Source: Romboutsia_C sp015668195
Lineage (GTDB): Bacteria; Bacillota; Clostridia; Peptostreptococcales; Peptostreptococcaceae
Assembly (NCBI RefSeq): GCF_015668195.1
Contig: NZ_JADPFC010000005.1
Span: forward strand, 127,956 to 191,955
Direction: 5' to 3'
Length of the DNA: 64,000 nt
Below the pieces are notes generated by a model. That model saw nothing but the letters and a program-made list of their open reading frames with translations. It was not told the DNA's origin and ran no database searches. Below are positions 43,148-52,468 of the stretch, piece after piece. Position 1 is the first letter of the stretch; each line of letters starts with the position of its first letter. Made by a program: the position numbers and the translations under genes.

Positions 43148-44269
43148 ATGAGTGCAATAAGATATGAACTTATAAAAACATGTAAGCAAAGTGGAGCTAG
43201 ATTAGGAAGACTTCACACTCCACATGGAGTTATAGAAACACCTATATTTATGCCTGTTGGAACTCAAGCAACAGTAAAATCAATGACTCCAGAAGAGTTA
43301 AAAGAAATAGGATCTCAAATAATATTAAGTAACACATATCACTTATATATGAGACCAGGACATGAGTTAGTTAAGGAAGCTGGTGGACTTCATAAGTTTA
43401 TGAACTGGGATAAGCCAATACTTACAGATAGTGGAGGATTCCAAGTATTTAGTTTAGGACCACTTAGAAAGATAACAGAAGAAGGTGTACATTTTAGATC
43501 TCATATAGATGGATCTAAACACTTTATAAGTCCTGAGAAAGCTATGGAAATACAAAATGCCCTAGGTTCAGATATAATGATGGCTTTTGATGAATGTGCT
43601 CCATACCCAGCAGATAGAGAGTATGTTAAAAATTCTTTAGAAAGAACTACAAGATGGTTAAAAAGATGTAAAGAAGCTCATAAAAACACTGAAAAACAAG
43701 CATTATTTGGTATAATTCAAGGTGGAATGTACAAAGATTTAAGAGAGCAATCTGCTAAAGAAATATTAGAATTAGACTTACCAGGATATGCAGTAGGTGG
43801 TCTAAGTGTTGGAGAGCCTAAAGAATTAATGTATGAAGTATTAGATTACACAGTACCTCTAATGCCAGAAGATAAGCCAAGATATCTAATGGGTGTTGGA
43901 AGTCCTGACGACTTATTAGAAGGTGTTATAAGAGGAATAGATATGTTTGACTGTGTTTTACCTACTCGTATAGCTAGAAACGGTACAGCTATGACTAGTG
44001 TTGGTAAAATAGTAGTTAGAAACGCAAAATATGCAAAAGACTTTACTCCATTAGATCCAAATTGTGATTGTTACTGCTGTAAGAATTACACTAGAGCATA
44101 TATAAGACATCTTGTTAAGGCTAATGAAATATTAGCAGCAAGACTAATAACGACTCACAACTTACACTTCCTATTAAACTTAATGAAGCAAGTAAGACAA
44201 GCTATAATGGAAGATAGACTATTAGACTTTAAAGAAGAGTTCTTTAAGCAATACGGATACAAATTATAG
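43148..44269 (+). CDS. tgt: tRNA-guanine transglycosylase
   Basis: 373 residues. Replaces G34 with preQ1 in GUN-anticodon tRNAs. LTDSGGFQVFSL contains the general-base Asp, GIIQGGMYKDLR and GGLSVGEP the substrate pocket, and FDCVLPTRIARNG the nucleophilic Asp with the tRNA loop. The zinc site is DCDCYCCKNYTRAYIRHL and a later His. Follows the PsiE-like gene by 28 nt. Confidence 0.97.
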   Translation: MSAIRYELIKTCKQSGARLGRLHTPHGVIETPIFMPVGTQATVKSMTPEELKEIGSQIILSNTYHLYMRPGHELVKEAGGLHKFMNWDKPILTDSGGFQVFSLGPLRKITEEGVHFRSHIDGSKHFISPEKAMEIQNALGSDIMMAFDECAPYPADREYVKNSLERTTRWLKRCKEAHKNTEKQALFGIIQGGMYKDLREQSAKEILELDLPGYAVGGLSVGEPKELMYEVLDYTVPLMPEDKPRYLMGVGSPDDLLEGVIRGIDMFDCVLPTRIARNGTAMTSVGKIVVRNAKYAKDFTPLDPNCDCYCCKNYTRAYIRHLVKANEILAARLITTHNLHFLLNLMKQVRQAIMEDRLLDFKEEFFKQYGYKL

Positions 44270-44376
44270 AAATTGTACTATGAAATAAAGTATTTTTAAT
44301 ATATAATTATTAATGAAAAGGTAAACTCTTCCTATATTTTAGGGATATAGTTTATATAAATACTAATTAAAAATAA

Positions 44377-44403
44377 ATAGATTATCCAAGGAGGGTAATC
44401 TAT
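44377..44403 (+). promoter_or_regulatory. Hairpin with AAGGA loop upstream of yajC
   Basis: ATAGATTATCC pairs with GGGTAATCTAT (one G-U) around a five-base AAGGA loop, about 50 nt before the yajC start. There is no T-run after it, so it is not a terminator. The exposed A-N-GGA loop resembles CsrA sites. Confidence 0.45.
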
Positions 44404-44452
44404 AATATTTATAGTATTATAGAATTTAGTATAATAAAAAGGAGTGAAGGTA

Positions 44453-44731
44453 ATGCCACAACAAATGATAATGGCTGTAGTTATGTGGGTAGCAGTATTT
44501 GCTGTATTCTACTTCCTATTAATAAGACCTCAAAAGAAAAAAGAAAAGCAATTAAAAGAAATGAGAGAAAACCTAAAAGCAGGAGATAAAGTAACTACTA
44601 TAGGTGGTATAATAGCTCACGTTGCAAAGGTTGAAGAAAACCATGTAGTATTAGAACTTGGACCAAACAGAAACAAAGTTCCATTTGAAAAATGGGCTAT
44701 AGGTACTGTTGAGCCACAAGATGAGAAATAA
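44453..44731 (+). CDS. yajC: Preprotein translocase accessory subunit YajC
   Basis: 92 residues: one N-terminal span (VMWVAVFAVFYFLLIRPQKKKEKQ boundary), then the basic and GDKVTTIGGIIAHV soluble domain typical of YajC. Associates with SecDF-YidC in the membrane. ATG 44453 is used because AAAGGAG lies 9-15 nt upstream; GTG 44444 overlaps that site. Follows tgt, the usual order. Confidence 0.94.
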   Translation: MPQQMIMAVVMWVAVFAVFYFLLIRPQKKKEKQLKEMRENLKAGDKVTTIGGIIAHVAKVEENHVVLELGPNRNKVPFEKWAIGTVEPQDEK

Positions 44732-44748
44732 TTAAATAATAGTAATTT

Positions 44749-44797
44749 AAATACCTTTCCTAGAATATATATGTATTACTGAGGGGAGGTATTTTTT
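44749..44797 (+). terminator. Terminator-like hairpin that contains the next gene's Shine-Dalgarno
   Basis: AAATACCTTTCC (44749-44760) pairs over 12 positions (two G-T) with GGGGAGGTATTT (44783-44794) and is followed by three more T and then ATG 44798. The 3' arm is the ribosome-binding site of the TIGR04086 gene. Confidence 0.7.
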
Positions 44798-45160
44798 ATG
44801 GAAAAAACAAATCATATCCTAAAAGGTCTTGGATATGCGTACATATTAACATTAGCTACTTTACTTATATATAACTTAATACTTACATTTACAGATATGT
44901 CAGGAAGCAGTATAGCTATGGCATCTTCAGTTATAACTACAGTATCTTCAGCATTTGGAGGATTTTATGCTACTAAACATATAAAGGAAAAAGGCCTTAT
45001 ATATGGATTATTAGTAGGTTTAGTGTATATAGTGCTTCTTATATTATTAGTTTGTTTAGCTAAGGACCAATTTATATTTGATATGGGTATGCTTTATAAG
45101 ACACTTTTAGTATCCTTATCTGGTGGCATTGGAGGAGTTTTGGGTGTAAACTTCAAATAG
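44798..45160 (+). CDS. TIGR04086 family membrane protein
   Basis: 120 residues with four membrane helices (about 8-28, 36-58, 68-90 and 98-117), with a small glycine-rich end (SGGIGGVLGVN). The family is restricted to clostridia and relatives and often lies between yajC and the SCIFF genes, as here. Function unknown. Its Shine-Dalgarno GGGGAGG is buried in the hairpin noted just upstream. Confidence 0.82.
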   Translation: MEKTNHILKGLGYAYILTLATLLIYNLILTFTDMSGSSIAMASSVITTVSSAFGGFYATKHIKEKGLIYGLLVGLVYIVLLILLVCLAKDQFIFDMGMLYKTLLVSLSGGIGGVLGVNFK

Positions 45161-45224
45161 AAGTTTTACATAAATACATTTTGTGATATAATCAATAGGG
45201 AAATTTAACTAGGAGGTACTTAAA

Positions 45225-45368
45225 ATGGAAAAGAAACATGTTAAAACTTTATCTCAAGCTACATTAAAGCAAAGTGCTGCTAAAGGTGGATGTGGAGAAT
45301 GTCAAACTTCTTGTCAATCTGCTTGCAAAACTTCTTGTACAGTAGCAAACCAAGAGTGCGAAAGATAA
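45225..45368 (+). CDS. scfA: SCIFF ribosomal peptide precursor (six cysteines in forty-five residues)
   Basis: A 47-residue peptide too short for normal length cut-offs. The leader is MEKKHVKTLSQATLKQSAAK and the core has six cysteines at 23, 26, 30, 34, 38 and 45. This is the SCIFF signature. The radical SAM maturase 245 nt downstream crosslinks cysteine sulfur to backbone alpha-carbons (thioethers) in this family. AGGAGGT lies 7 nt before the ATG, and a TATAAT at 45186-45191 is a probable -10. A terminator-like hairpin at 45393-45421 separates it from the maturase gene, allowing excess precursor. Physiological role of the mature peptide is not established. Confidence 0.95.
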   Translation: MEKKHVKTLSQATLKQSAAKGGCGECQTSCQSACKTSCTVANQECER

Positions 45369-45392
45369 TAAGTTTAGGATAAACATAAAAAG

Positions 45393-45421
45393 TAAGGCGT
45401 CATAACTTATGACGTCTTATT
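45393..45421 (+). terminator. Hairpin between SCIFF precursor and maturase
   Basis: TAAGGCGTCATAA pairs with TTATGACGTCTTA (one G-T), followed by a TTTTAATTTT tract: a partial terminator. Confidence 0.8.
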
Positions 45422-45613
45422 TTAATTTTAATTAACGAGTGTGATTTAGCATAGATTATATACAGGAGTATTATTTTAGATATAAATTAAGCTAATTTTT
45501 TGAAGTATTGCCTATATTTTATTTAAGTTATATAATGAAGGATAGAGTTTAAATACAATGAGGAAAATTGTTGATATAGATGAATAAATAATAAAACTTG
45601 GGAGGACGTAAAA

Positions 45614-46987
45614 ATGAGTATGATACATAAGTTTTCAATGAACGGATATAATATAGTTTTAGATGTAAATGGTGGAGCTGTTCATGTTGTTGATGATGTA
45701 GCTTATAGATTATTAGACCATTACAAAGAAAATACAAAGGAAGAATTATTTAAGATTTTAGGTGAAGAGTTCACTAAAGAGCAAATAGAAGAAGCATATG
45801 AAGAAATAGCTACTTTAGAGTCAGAAGGACTTTTATATACAGAAGATAGCTATGAATTACATCCAGCGTTTGTTGATAGAAAGAAAGTTGTTAAGGCATT
45901 ATGCTTACACGTTGCACATGATTGTAACTTAAAATGTAAATACTGCTTTGCTGCACAAGGTGACTTTGGTGGGGCTAAGGAAATGATGAGCTTTGAAGTT
46001 GGTAAAAAAGCAATAGATTACCTTATAGCTAACTCTGGAAATAGAAGAAACTTAGAGATAGATTTCTTTGGTGGAGAGCCATTAATGAACTTTGATGTAG
46101 TTAAGCAACTAGTTGAGTACGGAAGAAGTGTAGAAAAAGAACACAATAAAAACATAAGATTCACTATAACTACTAACGGTATATTACTAGATGATGAAAA
46201 GATAGAATATATAAACAAGCATATGCACAATGCAGTTTTAAGTTTAGATGGTAGAAAAGAAGTAAATGATAATATGAGACCAACTTTAAATGATAAAGGA
46301 AGTCATGACATTATATTACCAAAGTTTAAAAAACTTGTAGAAGGTAGAGATAAAGATAAGTACTATTACATAAGAGGTACTTTCACAAGAGAAAACTTAG
46401 ACTTCTCTAAAGATGTTATGCACTTTGCTAACGAAGGATTTGCTCTTACATCTATAGAGCCTGTTGTAGATGCAGATGAAAATCCATATGCTCTTAAAGA
46501 GGAAGATTTACCAAGAGTATTTGAAGAATATGAAAACTTAGCAGTAAAATATGCTGACATGTTAAAATCAGGTAAAGACTTTAAATTCTTCCACTTTATA
46601 GTAGACTTAAATCAAGGTCCATGTGTAATAAAGAGAGTAACAGGATGTGGAGCAGGAAATGAATACCTAGCTATAACTCCAAATGGAGATATGTACCCAT
46701 GTCACCAATTCGTTGGAAATGAAGACTACAAATTATCTAACATAATGGAAGAAGAAATAGTGTTCCCTAAAGAAGTTGTAAAGAGCTTTAGAGATGCTCA
46801 CGTATATAGCAAAGAAGATTGTAAAAAATGTTGGAATAAATTCTATTGTTCAGGTGGATGTCATGCAAATGCAATAAACTTCAACGATGACATAATGAAG
46901 CCATATGAATTAGGATGCGAAATGCAAAAGAAACGTACAGAATGTTCAATAATGATACAAGCGAAATTAATGCTAGAAGGAGAATAA
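45614..46987 (+). CDS. scfB: SCIFF thioether-forming radical SAM maturase
   Basis: 457 residues. An N-terminal ~85-residue recognition (PqqD-like) region precedes HDCNLKCKYCFAAQG, the radical SAM CxxxCxxC motif near 99-106. A SPASM domain with two auxiliary clusters follows: CGAGNEYLAITPNGDMYPCHQ, CKKCWNKFYCSGGCHAN and a later Cys. Installs sulfur-to-alpha-carbon links on the SCIFF precursor encoded just upstream. GGGAGGACG supports the start. One base separates its stop from the gamma-carbonic anhydrase-like gene. Confidence 0.96.
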   Translation: MSMIHKFSMNGYNIVLDVNGGAVHVVDDVAYRLLDHYKENTKEELFKILGEEFTKEQIEEAYEEIATLESEGLLYTEDSYELHPAFVDRKKVVKALCLHVAHDCNLKCKYCFAAQGDFGGAKEMMSFEVGKKAIDYLIANSGNRRNLEIDFFGGEPLMNFDVVKQLVEYGRSVEKEHNKNIRFTITTNGILLDDEKIEYINKHMHNAVLSLDGRKEVNDNMRPTLNDKGSHDIILPKFKKLVEGRDKDKYYYIRGTFTRENLDFSKDVMHFANEGFALTSIEPVVDADENPYALKEEDLPRVFEEYENLAVKYADMLKSGKDFKFFHFIVDLNQGPCVIKRVTGCGAGNEYLAITPNGDMYPCHQFVGNEDYKLSNIMEEEIVFPKEVVKSFRDAHVYSKEDCKKCWNKFYCSGGCHANAINFNDDIMKPYELGCEMQKKRTECSIMIQAKLMLEGE

Positions 46988-46988
46988 G

Positions 46989-47489
46989 ATGATAAAAGGG
47001 TACAAAGGAATAGAACCTAATATTCATGAAAATGTGTTTGTAGCAGATAGTGCAGATATAATAGGTAATGTAACCATAGGAAAAAATGCTAACATATGGT
47101 ATAACGTAGTTATAAGAGCAGATGAAAGTAGTATAACTGTAGGAGAAAATACAAATATTCAAGATGGTTGTGTAGTTCATATTTGTCATGATGCACCAAC
47201 TATAATAGGCAAAAATGTAACTATAGGGCATAAAGCTCTTATACATGGATGTAAAATAGGAGATAATACATTAATAGGTATGGGTGCAATAGTGTTAGAT
47301 GGTGCTGAAGTCGGAGAAAGTACACTACTTGCTGCTGGAAGCTTAGTACCTCCAGGTAAAAAAATACCATCAGGAGTACTTGCTATGGGTTCGCCTGCAA
47401 AAGTAATAAGAGAACTAACACATGAAGAAAAAGAAAATCTTAAAAAATCAGCATTAAAATATGTAGAAACTGCAAATAATCATAAATAA
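46989..47489 (+). CDS. Gamma-carbonic anhydrase family hexapeptide-repeat protein
   Basis: 166 residues forming a left-handed beta helix: repeated [I/V]G-x4 hexapeptides such as IIGNVTIGKNANIW. Three His in VVHICHDAP and IGHKALIHGC could be the trimer-interface zinc ligands. ATGGGAIV-type turn and SLVPPGKKIPSG are typical of the YrdA/PaaY group. Enzymatic activity is not certain for the group. Starts 1 nt after the maturase stop, so it is co-transcribed with it. Confidence 0.9.
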   Translation: MIKGYKGIEPNIHENVFVADSADIIGNVTIGKNANIWYNVVIRADESSITVGENTNIQDGCVVHICHDAPTIIGKNVTIGHKALIHGCKIGDNTLIGMGAIVLDGAEVGESTLLAAGSLVPPGKKIPSGVLAMGSPAKVIRELTHEEKENLKKSALKYVETANNHK

Positions 47490-47496
47490 GAAAACT

Positions 47497-47524
47497 AAAA
47501 GGGCAATTTTGATATTGCCCTTTT
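47497..47524 (+). terminator. Terminator of the SCIFF maturase operon
   Basis: AAAAGGGCAAT/ATTGCCCTTTT stem with a six-base loop. Confidence 0.88.
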
Positions 47525-47563
47525 ATTGTATAATTAAGTCAATAAAAGATGGAGCTGATAAGA

Positions 47564-49228
47564 GTGAGAATAAGTTACAGGAATATAAAAAGATATAAAG
47601 AGATTATACGCATATTAATTAAATATGGGTTTTCTTATATAGTAGAAAAATTAAATATTGAAGGTGTAGCATATAAAATACCTATAACCAATCCATCTGA
47701 AGAAATAAAACAAATGTCTACAGGAGAAAAGATAAGACGGGCTTTTGAAGAATTAGGACCTACTTATGTTAAGTTAGGACAAATTTTAAGTACTAGAAAA
47801 GATTTGTTAGACCAAGATATAATAGATGAATTATCTTTACTTAGAGATAGTGTAGAACCTTTTGATACAGATATTGCTAAAGAAATATTTAAAGAAGAAA
47901 TAGGTTTAGATATAGAAAAAGTGTTTAATGAATTTAATCCTACTCCAATAGGTGCGGCATCTATTGGGCAAGTATATGAAGCAAAGCTTCAAAACGGAGA
48001 AGATGTAATAATAAAGATACAAAGACCTAATATTGAAAGTAGGATAAAGTCGGATTTAGAAATACTAAAGGGAATGGTTTTAGCATTTAAAGATGGAAAT
48101 AAAGATAGTTCTATAGACGTTATACAAATAATTGAAGAGTTTCAAACTCAATTAATGAGAGAATTAGATTACAACTTTGAAGCTATAAATGCTATGAAGT
48201 TTAGGAGAATGTTTGAAAACAGTAGTGAAGTGTATATACCTAAAATCTATGGAGAATTTACTACAAAAAAAGTATTGGTAATGGAAAAAATTATAGGTGT
48301 AAAATTAAATGATACGAAAAAAATAAAGGAACTTAATTGGGACACAAAGGTAATAAGTGATATAGGAATTAAGTCCTTATTTAAGCAAGTATTTGAATAT
48401 GGATTTTTTCATGCTGATCCACATCCAGGAAATATTTTTGTAGTCAGCCAAAATACTATATCTTATATAGATTTTGGGATGGTAGGAATAGTAGATAGAA
48501 ACACATTAAATGCTTTAAATGAAATTGCAGTAGCTTTGGTAGAGAAGAATGTAGATAGGGTAATATATATATTAACAGAGATGGATGTTATAAATAATGA
48601 AGTGGATATAATTGGGCTAAGGCAAGATTTATTATATTTAATTCACTATTATTATGATGTTCCAATAGAAAAAATAAATATATCGGATATTATGAATGAG
48701 GTATTTAGATTCTTTAGGAGATATAAAGTATCAATACCATCACAGCTTTCTACTCTTGCAAAAGCAGTGATAACTCTAGAAGGAACTGGAAGAGATTTAA
48801 ATCCAAACTTCTCTGTGGCATCTATAGGTAAAGAATTTATGAGGCATTATTATATAAATAAATTTAATCCTCAAAATGCATTCTTAAAATCGAAACATGC
48901 AGCAGAAGAGATGATATTAGATATAAAAACTATACCTAAGCAAATGAGAGGTATACTTAGAAATATAGAAAAAAATAATGTAAAACTCCAATTAGAAGAC
49001 GTAAAGTTTACTTCACTAGAAGAAATAATGAGAGACTTAACCACACAAATCTCTTTAAGCTTAGTACTAGCATCTATAATAGTTGGGTCATCACTTATAA
49101 TTTCTTCACCTAATATAAATAACAATATATGGATAAGGTTTACTGCATTAAGTGGTTTCTTTATATCATTTATAATAGGTATATTAATAGTAGTCAAGAT
49201 TATAAGAATTCAATATAAAAAGAAATAA
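47564..49228 (+). CDS. UbiB/ABC1-type atypical kinase, membrane anchored
   Basis: About 554 residues. The N-terminal GPTYVKLGQILSTRKDL (KxGQ motif) and PIGAASIGQVYEAKL (the alanine-rich nucleotide loop) mark the ABC1/ADCK/UbiB family. FFHADPHPGNIFV and SYIDFGMVG are the catalytic and metal-binding segments. Two membrane helices lie at the C terminus (about 500-550). In proteobacteria UbiB aids ubiquinone assembly; a strict anaerobe is unlikely to make ubiquinone, so the target here is open. GTG 47564 is preferred because TGGAG is 9 nt upstream; ATG 47549 lacks a site. Confidence 0.88.
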   Translation: MRISYRNIKRYKEIIRILIKYGFSYIVEKLNIEGVAYKIPITNPSEEIKQMSTGEKIRRAFEELGPTYVKLGQILSTRKDLLDQDIIDELSLLRDSVEPFDTDIAKEIFKEEIGLDIEKVFNEFNPTPIGAASIGQVYEAKLQNGEDVIIKIQRPNIESRIKSDLEILKGMVLAFKDGNKDSSIDVIQIIEEFQTQLMRELDYNFEAINAMKFRRMFENSSEVYIPKIYGEFTTKKVLVMEKIIGVKLNDTKKIKELNWDTKVISDIGIKSLFKQVFEYGFFHADPHPGNIFVVSQNTISYIDFGMVGIVDRNTLNALNEIAVALVEKNVDRVIYILTEMDVINNEVDIIGLRQDLLYLIHYYYDVPIEKINISDIMNEVFRFFRRYKVSIPSQLSTLAKAVITLEGTGRDLNPNFSVASIGKEFMRHYYINKFNPQNAFLKSKHAAEEMILDIKTIPKQMRGILRNIEKNNVKLQLEDVKFTSLEEIMRDLTTQISLSLVLASIIVGSSLIISSPNINNNIWIRFTALSGFFISFIIGILIVVKIIRIQYKKK

Positions 49229-49241
49229 AGGGGGAGAAGTT

Positions 49242-51749
49242 ATGTTCAATAAAAAATGGACACTTAGACATATGGGAGATGTATGTGAAAGCGAATTAAG
49301 TAAAAAATTAAAAATTTCCCCGGAAATTAGTCAAATTTTAAAAAATAGGGAAATAAATAATGAAAAAGATGCAGAAATATTTATGAATCCATCATTAGAA
49401 TATTTAAGAGATCCATTTTTAATGAAGGATATGGATAAAGCAGTAGATAGAATAAAAAAAGCTATAGAAAATAAAGAGAGCATATGGATATATGGAGATT
49501 ATGATGTAGATGGAGTATCTTCCACTTCAATATTATGTTTATACTTTGATTCTATTAACTATCCAGTTAATTATTACATACCAAATAGATTAGAAGAAGG
49601 ATATGGCATAAATGAAGAAGCTATAAGACACATACATAATCAAGGATGTAACCTAATGATAAGTGTAGATTGTGGTATTACATCTGTAAAAGAAGTAGAA
49701 ATAGCAAATGAATTAGGGATAGATGTTATAATAACAGACCACCATGAGTGTCAAAGTGAAATACCTAATGCACTAGCTGTTATAAATCCAAAGCAAGAAG
49801 ATTGTAATTATCCTTTTGATATGCTTTGTGGGTGTGGAGTTGCTTTTAAATTAATACAAGCTCTTACTCCTAAAGAAGAATTTAAAAATAGTTTATATAC
49901 ATATTTAGAAATAACAACTCTAGCTACTATATGTGATATAGTACCGCTAGTAGACGAAAATAGAATAATAGTAAAAAATGGTTTAACTCTTATGTCTAAG
50001 GGCAATAATATAGGCTTAAGGGAACTTATAAAGGTTTGTGGAGTGGAAACAGATAAAATAGGTTCATCTCATATAGGATTTTCTATAGGGCCTAGAATAA
50101 ACGCATCAGGTAGACTAGGATACTCAATGTTAGGAGTTGAATTATTTACTACAAAAGATACAGAAAAAGCTAAAGAAATAGCTATGTTATTAGAAGAAAA
50201 AAATAATGAAAGACAGCTAATAGAAGGAAAAATGTATCAAGAAGCAGAGGCTATAATAGAGGCTAATGAAAAGTACAAGACTGACAAAGTGCTAGTTATA
50301 GCTAATGAAGGGTGGCAACATGGAGTTATTGGTATAGTTGCATCAAAGCTTACAGAAAAATATTACAAGCCAACAATACTACTAACTATAGAAGATGGTG
50401 AAGCTACAGGCTCAGCTAGGTCTATAAAAGGATTTAGTATATTTGATGCACTTGTAAGATGTAAAGATTTATTAAATAAGTTTGGTGGACATGAACAAGC
50501 AGCAGGTTTGTCTTTAGATAAAGAAAATATAGACAAGCTTTCTGATGAAGTTAATAAGTTTGCAGATTATAAACTTAATGAAGAAGATTTAATAGAAAAT
50601 ATAAAAGCAGAACTTGAATTAAAAGAAGAATCTATAAGTTTAGAATTAGTAGAAGAACTTCATAAGCTAGAACCATATGGATTAAATAATCCTAACCCTA
50701 GATTTATAGTAAGAGATGCAATACTTAAAAGTATAATAACTATGGGAAAAAATAAACAACATATAAAGTTTACTATAGAAAAAGAAAAGTCTTATGAATG
50801 TATAGGATTTAATATGGCATACCTTAAAGAAAGATATATGCCAGGGGATAAGGTAGATGTACTTTTCCAATTAGATGAAAATAATTTTATGGGAAGAAGA
50901 AGTATTCAATTTTTATTAAAAGATATAAGAATGTCTTATCCTAAAAGTAGTAGTACAAATGAAGATATAATTGAACTATTTTCAAAGACTATACCTAATG
51001 AAAATTGCTTATATGATATAAATGAAATTGATAAAAATTTATTATATGAAAGATTTGGATTTAATAATATAGATGAAATGATAAATGGCAATAAAGATAT
51101 TAATATATTTGATTATATAACTAAAGATACCTTAGTTATAGCAAATACTATAAATGGGTTTTATAGAGCTATATCAGATATATCATTAGTAGATGAAGAT
51201 ATAATAGATGGATTTGACATAAACTACAACGAAATTATGTCAAATAGTGATAAACTTCAGCTTATATTCTCTCCAAATATTGAAAAAATTAATATAAAAA
51301 GATATAATAATATTATTCTTTATGATTATTTGTATAATATGGGTGACTATTCTCATTTATACGAAAAGGCGAATAATGAGGCTATAATTATCAAATATTA
51401 TAGTCAAACGGATTTACTATATCTAAACAATATTGTAAATAATTTAATTCCAGAAAGAGAAGAATTTATATACGTATATAAATTTATGCTTTCAAATAAA
51501 GAGATAAATGTTGACTTTAGAGATATAAAGAAGGTATTTAATATAATACCTTTAAAAGTATTTACAATATTAAAAGTGTTTAAGGAATTATTATTATTAG
51601 ATTTTGAGTTTGTACATGATGACTTACTAAATACAAAATCTATACATATAAAGTTATTACCAAAACCAGACAAAAAATTAAATTTAGATGAAAGTAAAAT
51701 ACTTAAAAACTTAAAAACTTTAAACGAGAAATACAGAGAAAGTTATTAG
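49242..51749 (+). CDS. recJ: Single-stranded-DNA-specific exonuclease RecJ
   Basis: 835 residues. DHH phosphoesterase core: YGDYDVDGVSS (motif I), SVDCGITS, ITDHHECQ (motif III DHH). DHHA1 domain has GFSIGPRINASGRLG, GGHEQAAGLSL (GGHxxAAG). An OB-fold and a C-terminal Firmicute-type extension follow. 5'-3' ssDNA exonuclease used in recombination and mismatch or base excision repair. The last ~250 residues are poorly conserved, as usual in clostridia. GGGGGAG precedes ATG 49242. Starts an operon-like run with apt and probably rel. Confidence 0.95.
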   Translation: MFNKKWTLRHMGDVCESELSKKLKISPEISQILKNREINNEKDAEIFMNPSLEYLRDPFLMKDMDKAVDRIKKAIENKESIWIYGDYDVDGVSSTSILCLYFDSINYPVNYYIPNRLEEGYGINEEAIRHIHNQGCNLMISVDCGITSVKEVEIANELGIDVIITDHHECQSEIPNALAVINPKQEDCNYPFDMLCGCGVAFKLIQALTPKEEFKNSLYTYLEITTLATICDIVPLVDENRIIVKNGLTLMSKGNNIGLRELIKVCGVETDKIGSSHIGFSIGPRINASGRLGYSMLGVELFTTKDTEKAKEIAMLLEEKNNERQLIEGKMYQEAEAIIEANEKYKTDKVLVIANEGWQHGVIGIVASKLTEKYYKPTILLTIEDGEATGSARSIKGFSIFDALVRCKDLLNKFGGHEQAAGLSLDKENIDKLSDEVNKFADYKLNEEDLIENIKAELELKEESISLELVEELHKLEPYGLNNPNPRFIVRDAILKSIITMGKNKQHIKFTIEKEKSYECIGFNMAYLKERYMPGDKVDVLFQLDENNFMGRRSIQFLLKDIRMSYPKSSSTNEDIIELFSKTIPNENCLYDINEIDKNLLYERFGFNNIDEMINGNKDINIFDYITKDTLVIANTINGFYRAISDISLVDEDIIDGFDINYNEIMSNSDKLQLIFSPNIEKINIKRYNNIILYDYLYNMGDYSHLYEKANNEAIIIKYYSQTDLLYLNNIVNNLIPEREEFIYVYKFMLSNKEINVDFRDIKKVFNIIPLKVFTILKVFKELLLLDFEFVHDDLLNTKSIHIKLLPKPDKKLNLDESKILKNLKTLNEKYRESY

Positions 51750-51763
51750 GAGGAGCAATTGTA

Positions 51764-52276
51764 ATGGATTTAAAACAAAAGATAAGAGAAATCAAAGACT
51801 TCCCAAAAGAAGGAGTAAGTTTTAAGGATATAACTACATTAATGCAAGACGGAGAAGCTTTTAAATATGCTATAGATGAATTTATAAAAAATTTAAAAGA
51901 TAAAAACATAGACATAGTAGTAGGACCTGAAGCGAGAGGTTTCTTAACAGGAACTCCAGTTGCTTATGGAATGGGAGTTGGATTTGTCCCAGTTAGAAAG
52001 CCAGGAAAATTACCATATGAAACAGAAAGTTATCAGTACGGATTAGAATATGGTAGTGACACTTTACAAATACATAAAGATGCTATAAAGCCAGGACAAA
52101 GAGTAGCAATAGTTGATGATTTATTAGCTACTGGAGGAACTATGGAAGCTGCAGCGGCTCTAATAGAAAAATTAGGTGGAGAAGTTGTATCTATGCAATT
52201 CTTAATAGAATTAGAGTCCTTAAATGGAAGAGAAAAGCTATCTAAATACGATGTAAATTCTCTAATAAAATATTAA
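51764..52276 (+). CDS. apt: Adenine phosphoribosyltransferase
   Basis: 170 residues. Salvages adenine to AMP with PRPP. GPEARGFLTGTPVAY and VRKPGKLPYE are the family segments, and IVDDLLATGGTMEAA is the PRPP loop. AGGAGG lies 9 nt before ATG 51764. Between recJ and rel, the common Firmicute order. Confidence 0.96.
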   Translation: MDLKQKIREIKDFPKEGVSFKDITTLMQDGEAFKYAIDEFIKNLKDKNIDIVVGPEARGFLTGTPVAYGMGVGFVPVRKPGKLPYETESYQYGLEYGSDTLQIHKDAIKPGQRVAIVDDLLATGGTMEAAAALIEKLGGEVVSMQFLIELESLNGREKLSKYDVNSLIKY

Positions 52277-52313
52277 TAAATTAGATTATTTTACAAAGGT
52301 GCTTAAAGGCATT

Positions 52314-52348
52314 ACTAAAATAGTTGGTATTATACCAACTATTTTAGT
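52314..52348 (+). terminator. Terminator of the recJ-apt transcript
   Basis: ACTAAAATAGTTGGTA/TACCAACTATTTTAGT is a near-perfect palindrome with a TTA centre. It has a short T-run inside the 3' arm only, so efficiency is uncertain. Confidence 0.75.
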
Positions 52349-52468
52349 ATAAAGAATTAAAATGTTTACACAATAGGATTAAAAAGGTATTAAATTAATA
52401 TAGGGTTTTGTTTCTTTGAGTAAATGAATGAGGCTTTATAAAATTACATATGTAAAATAGGTGGTATT

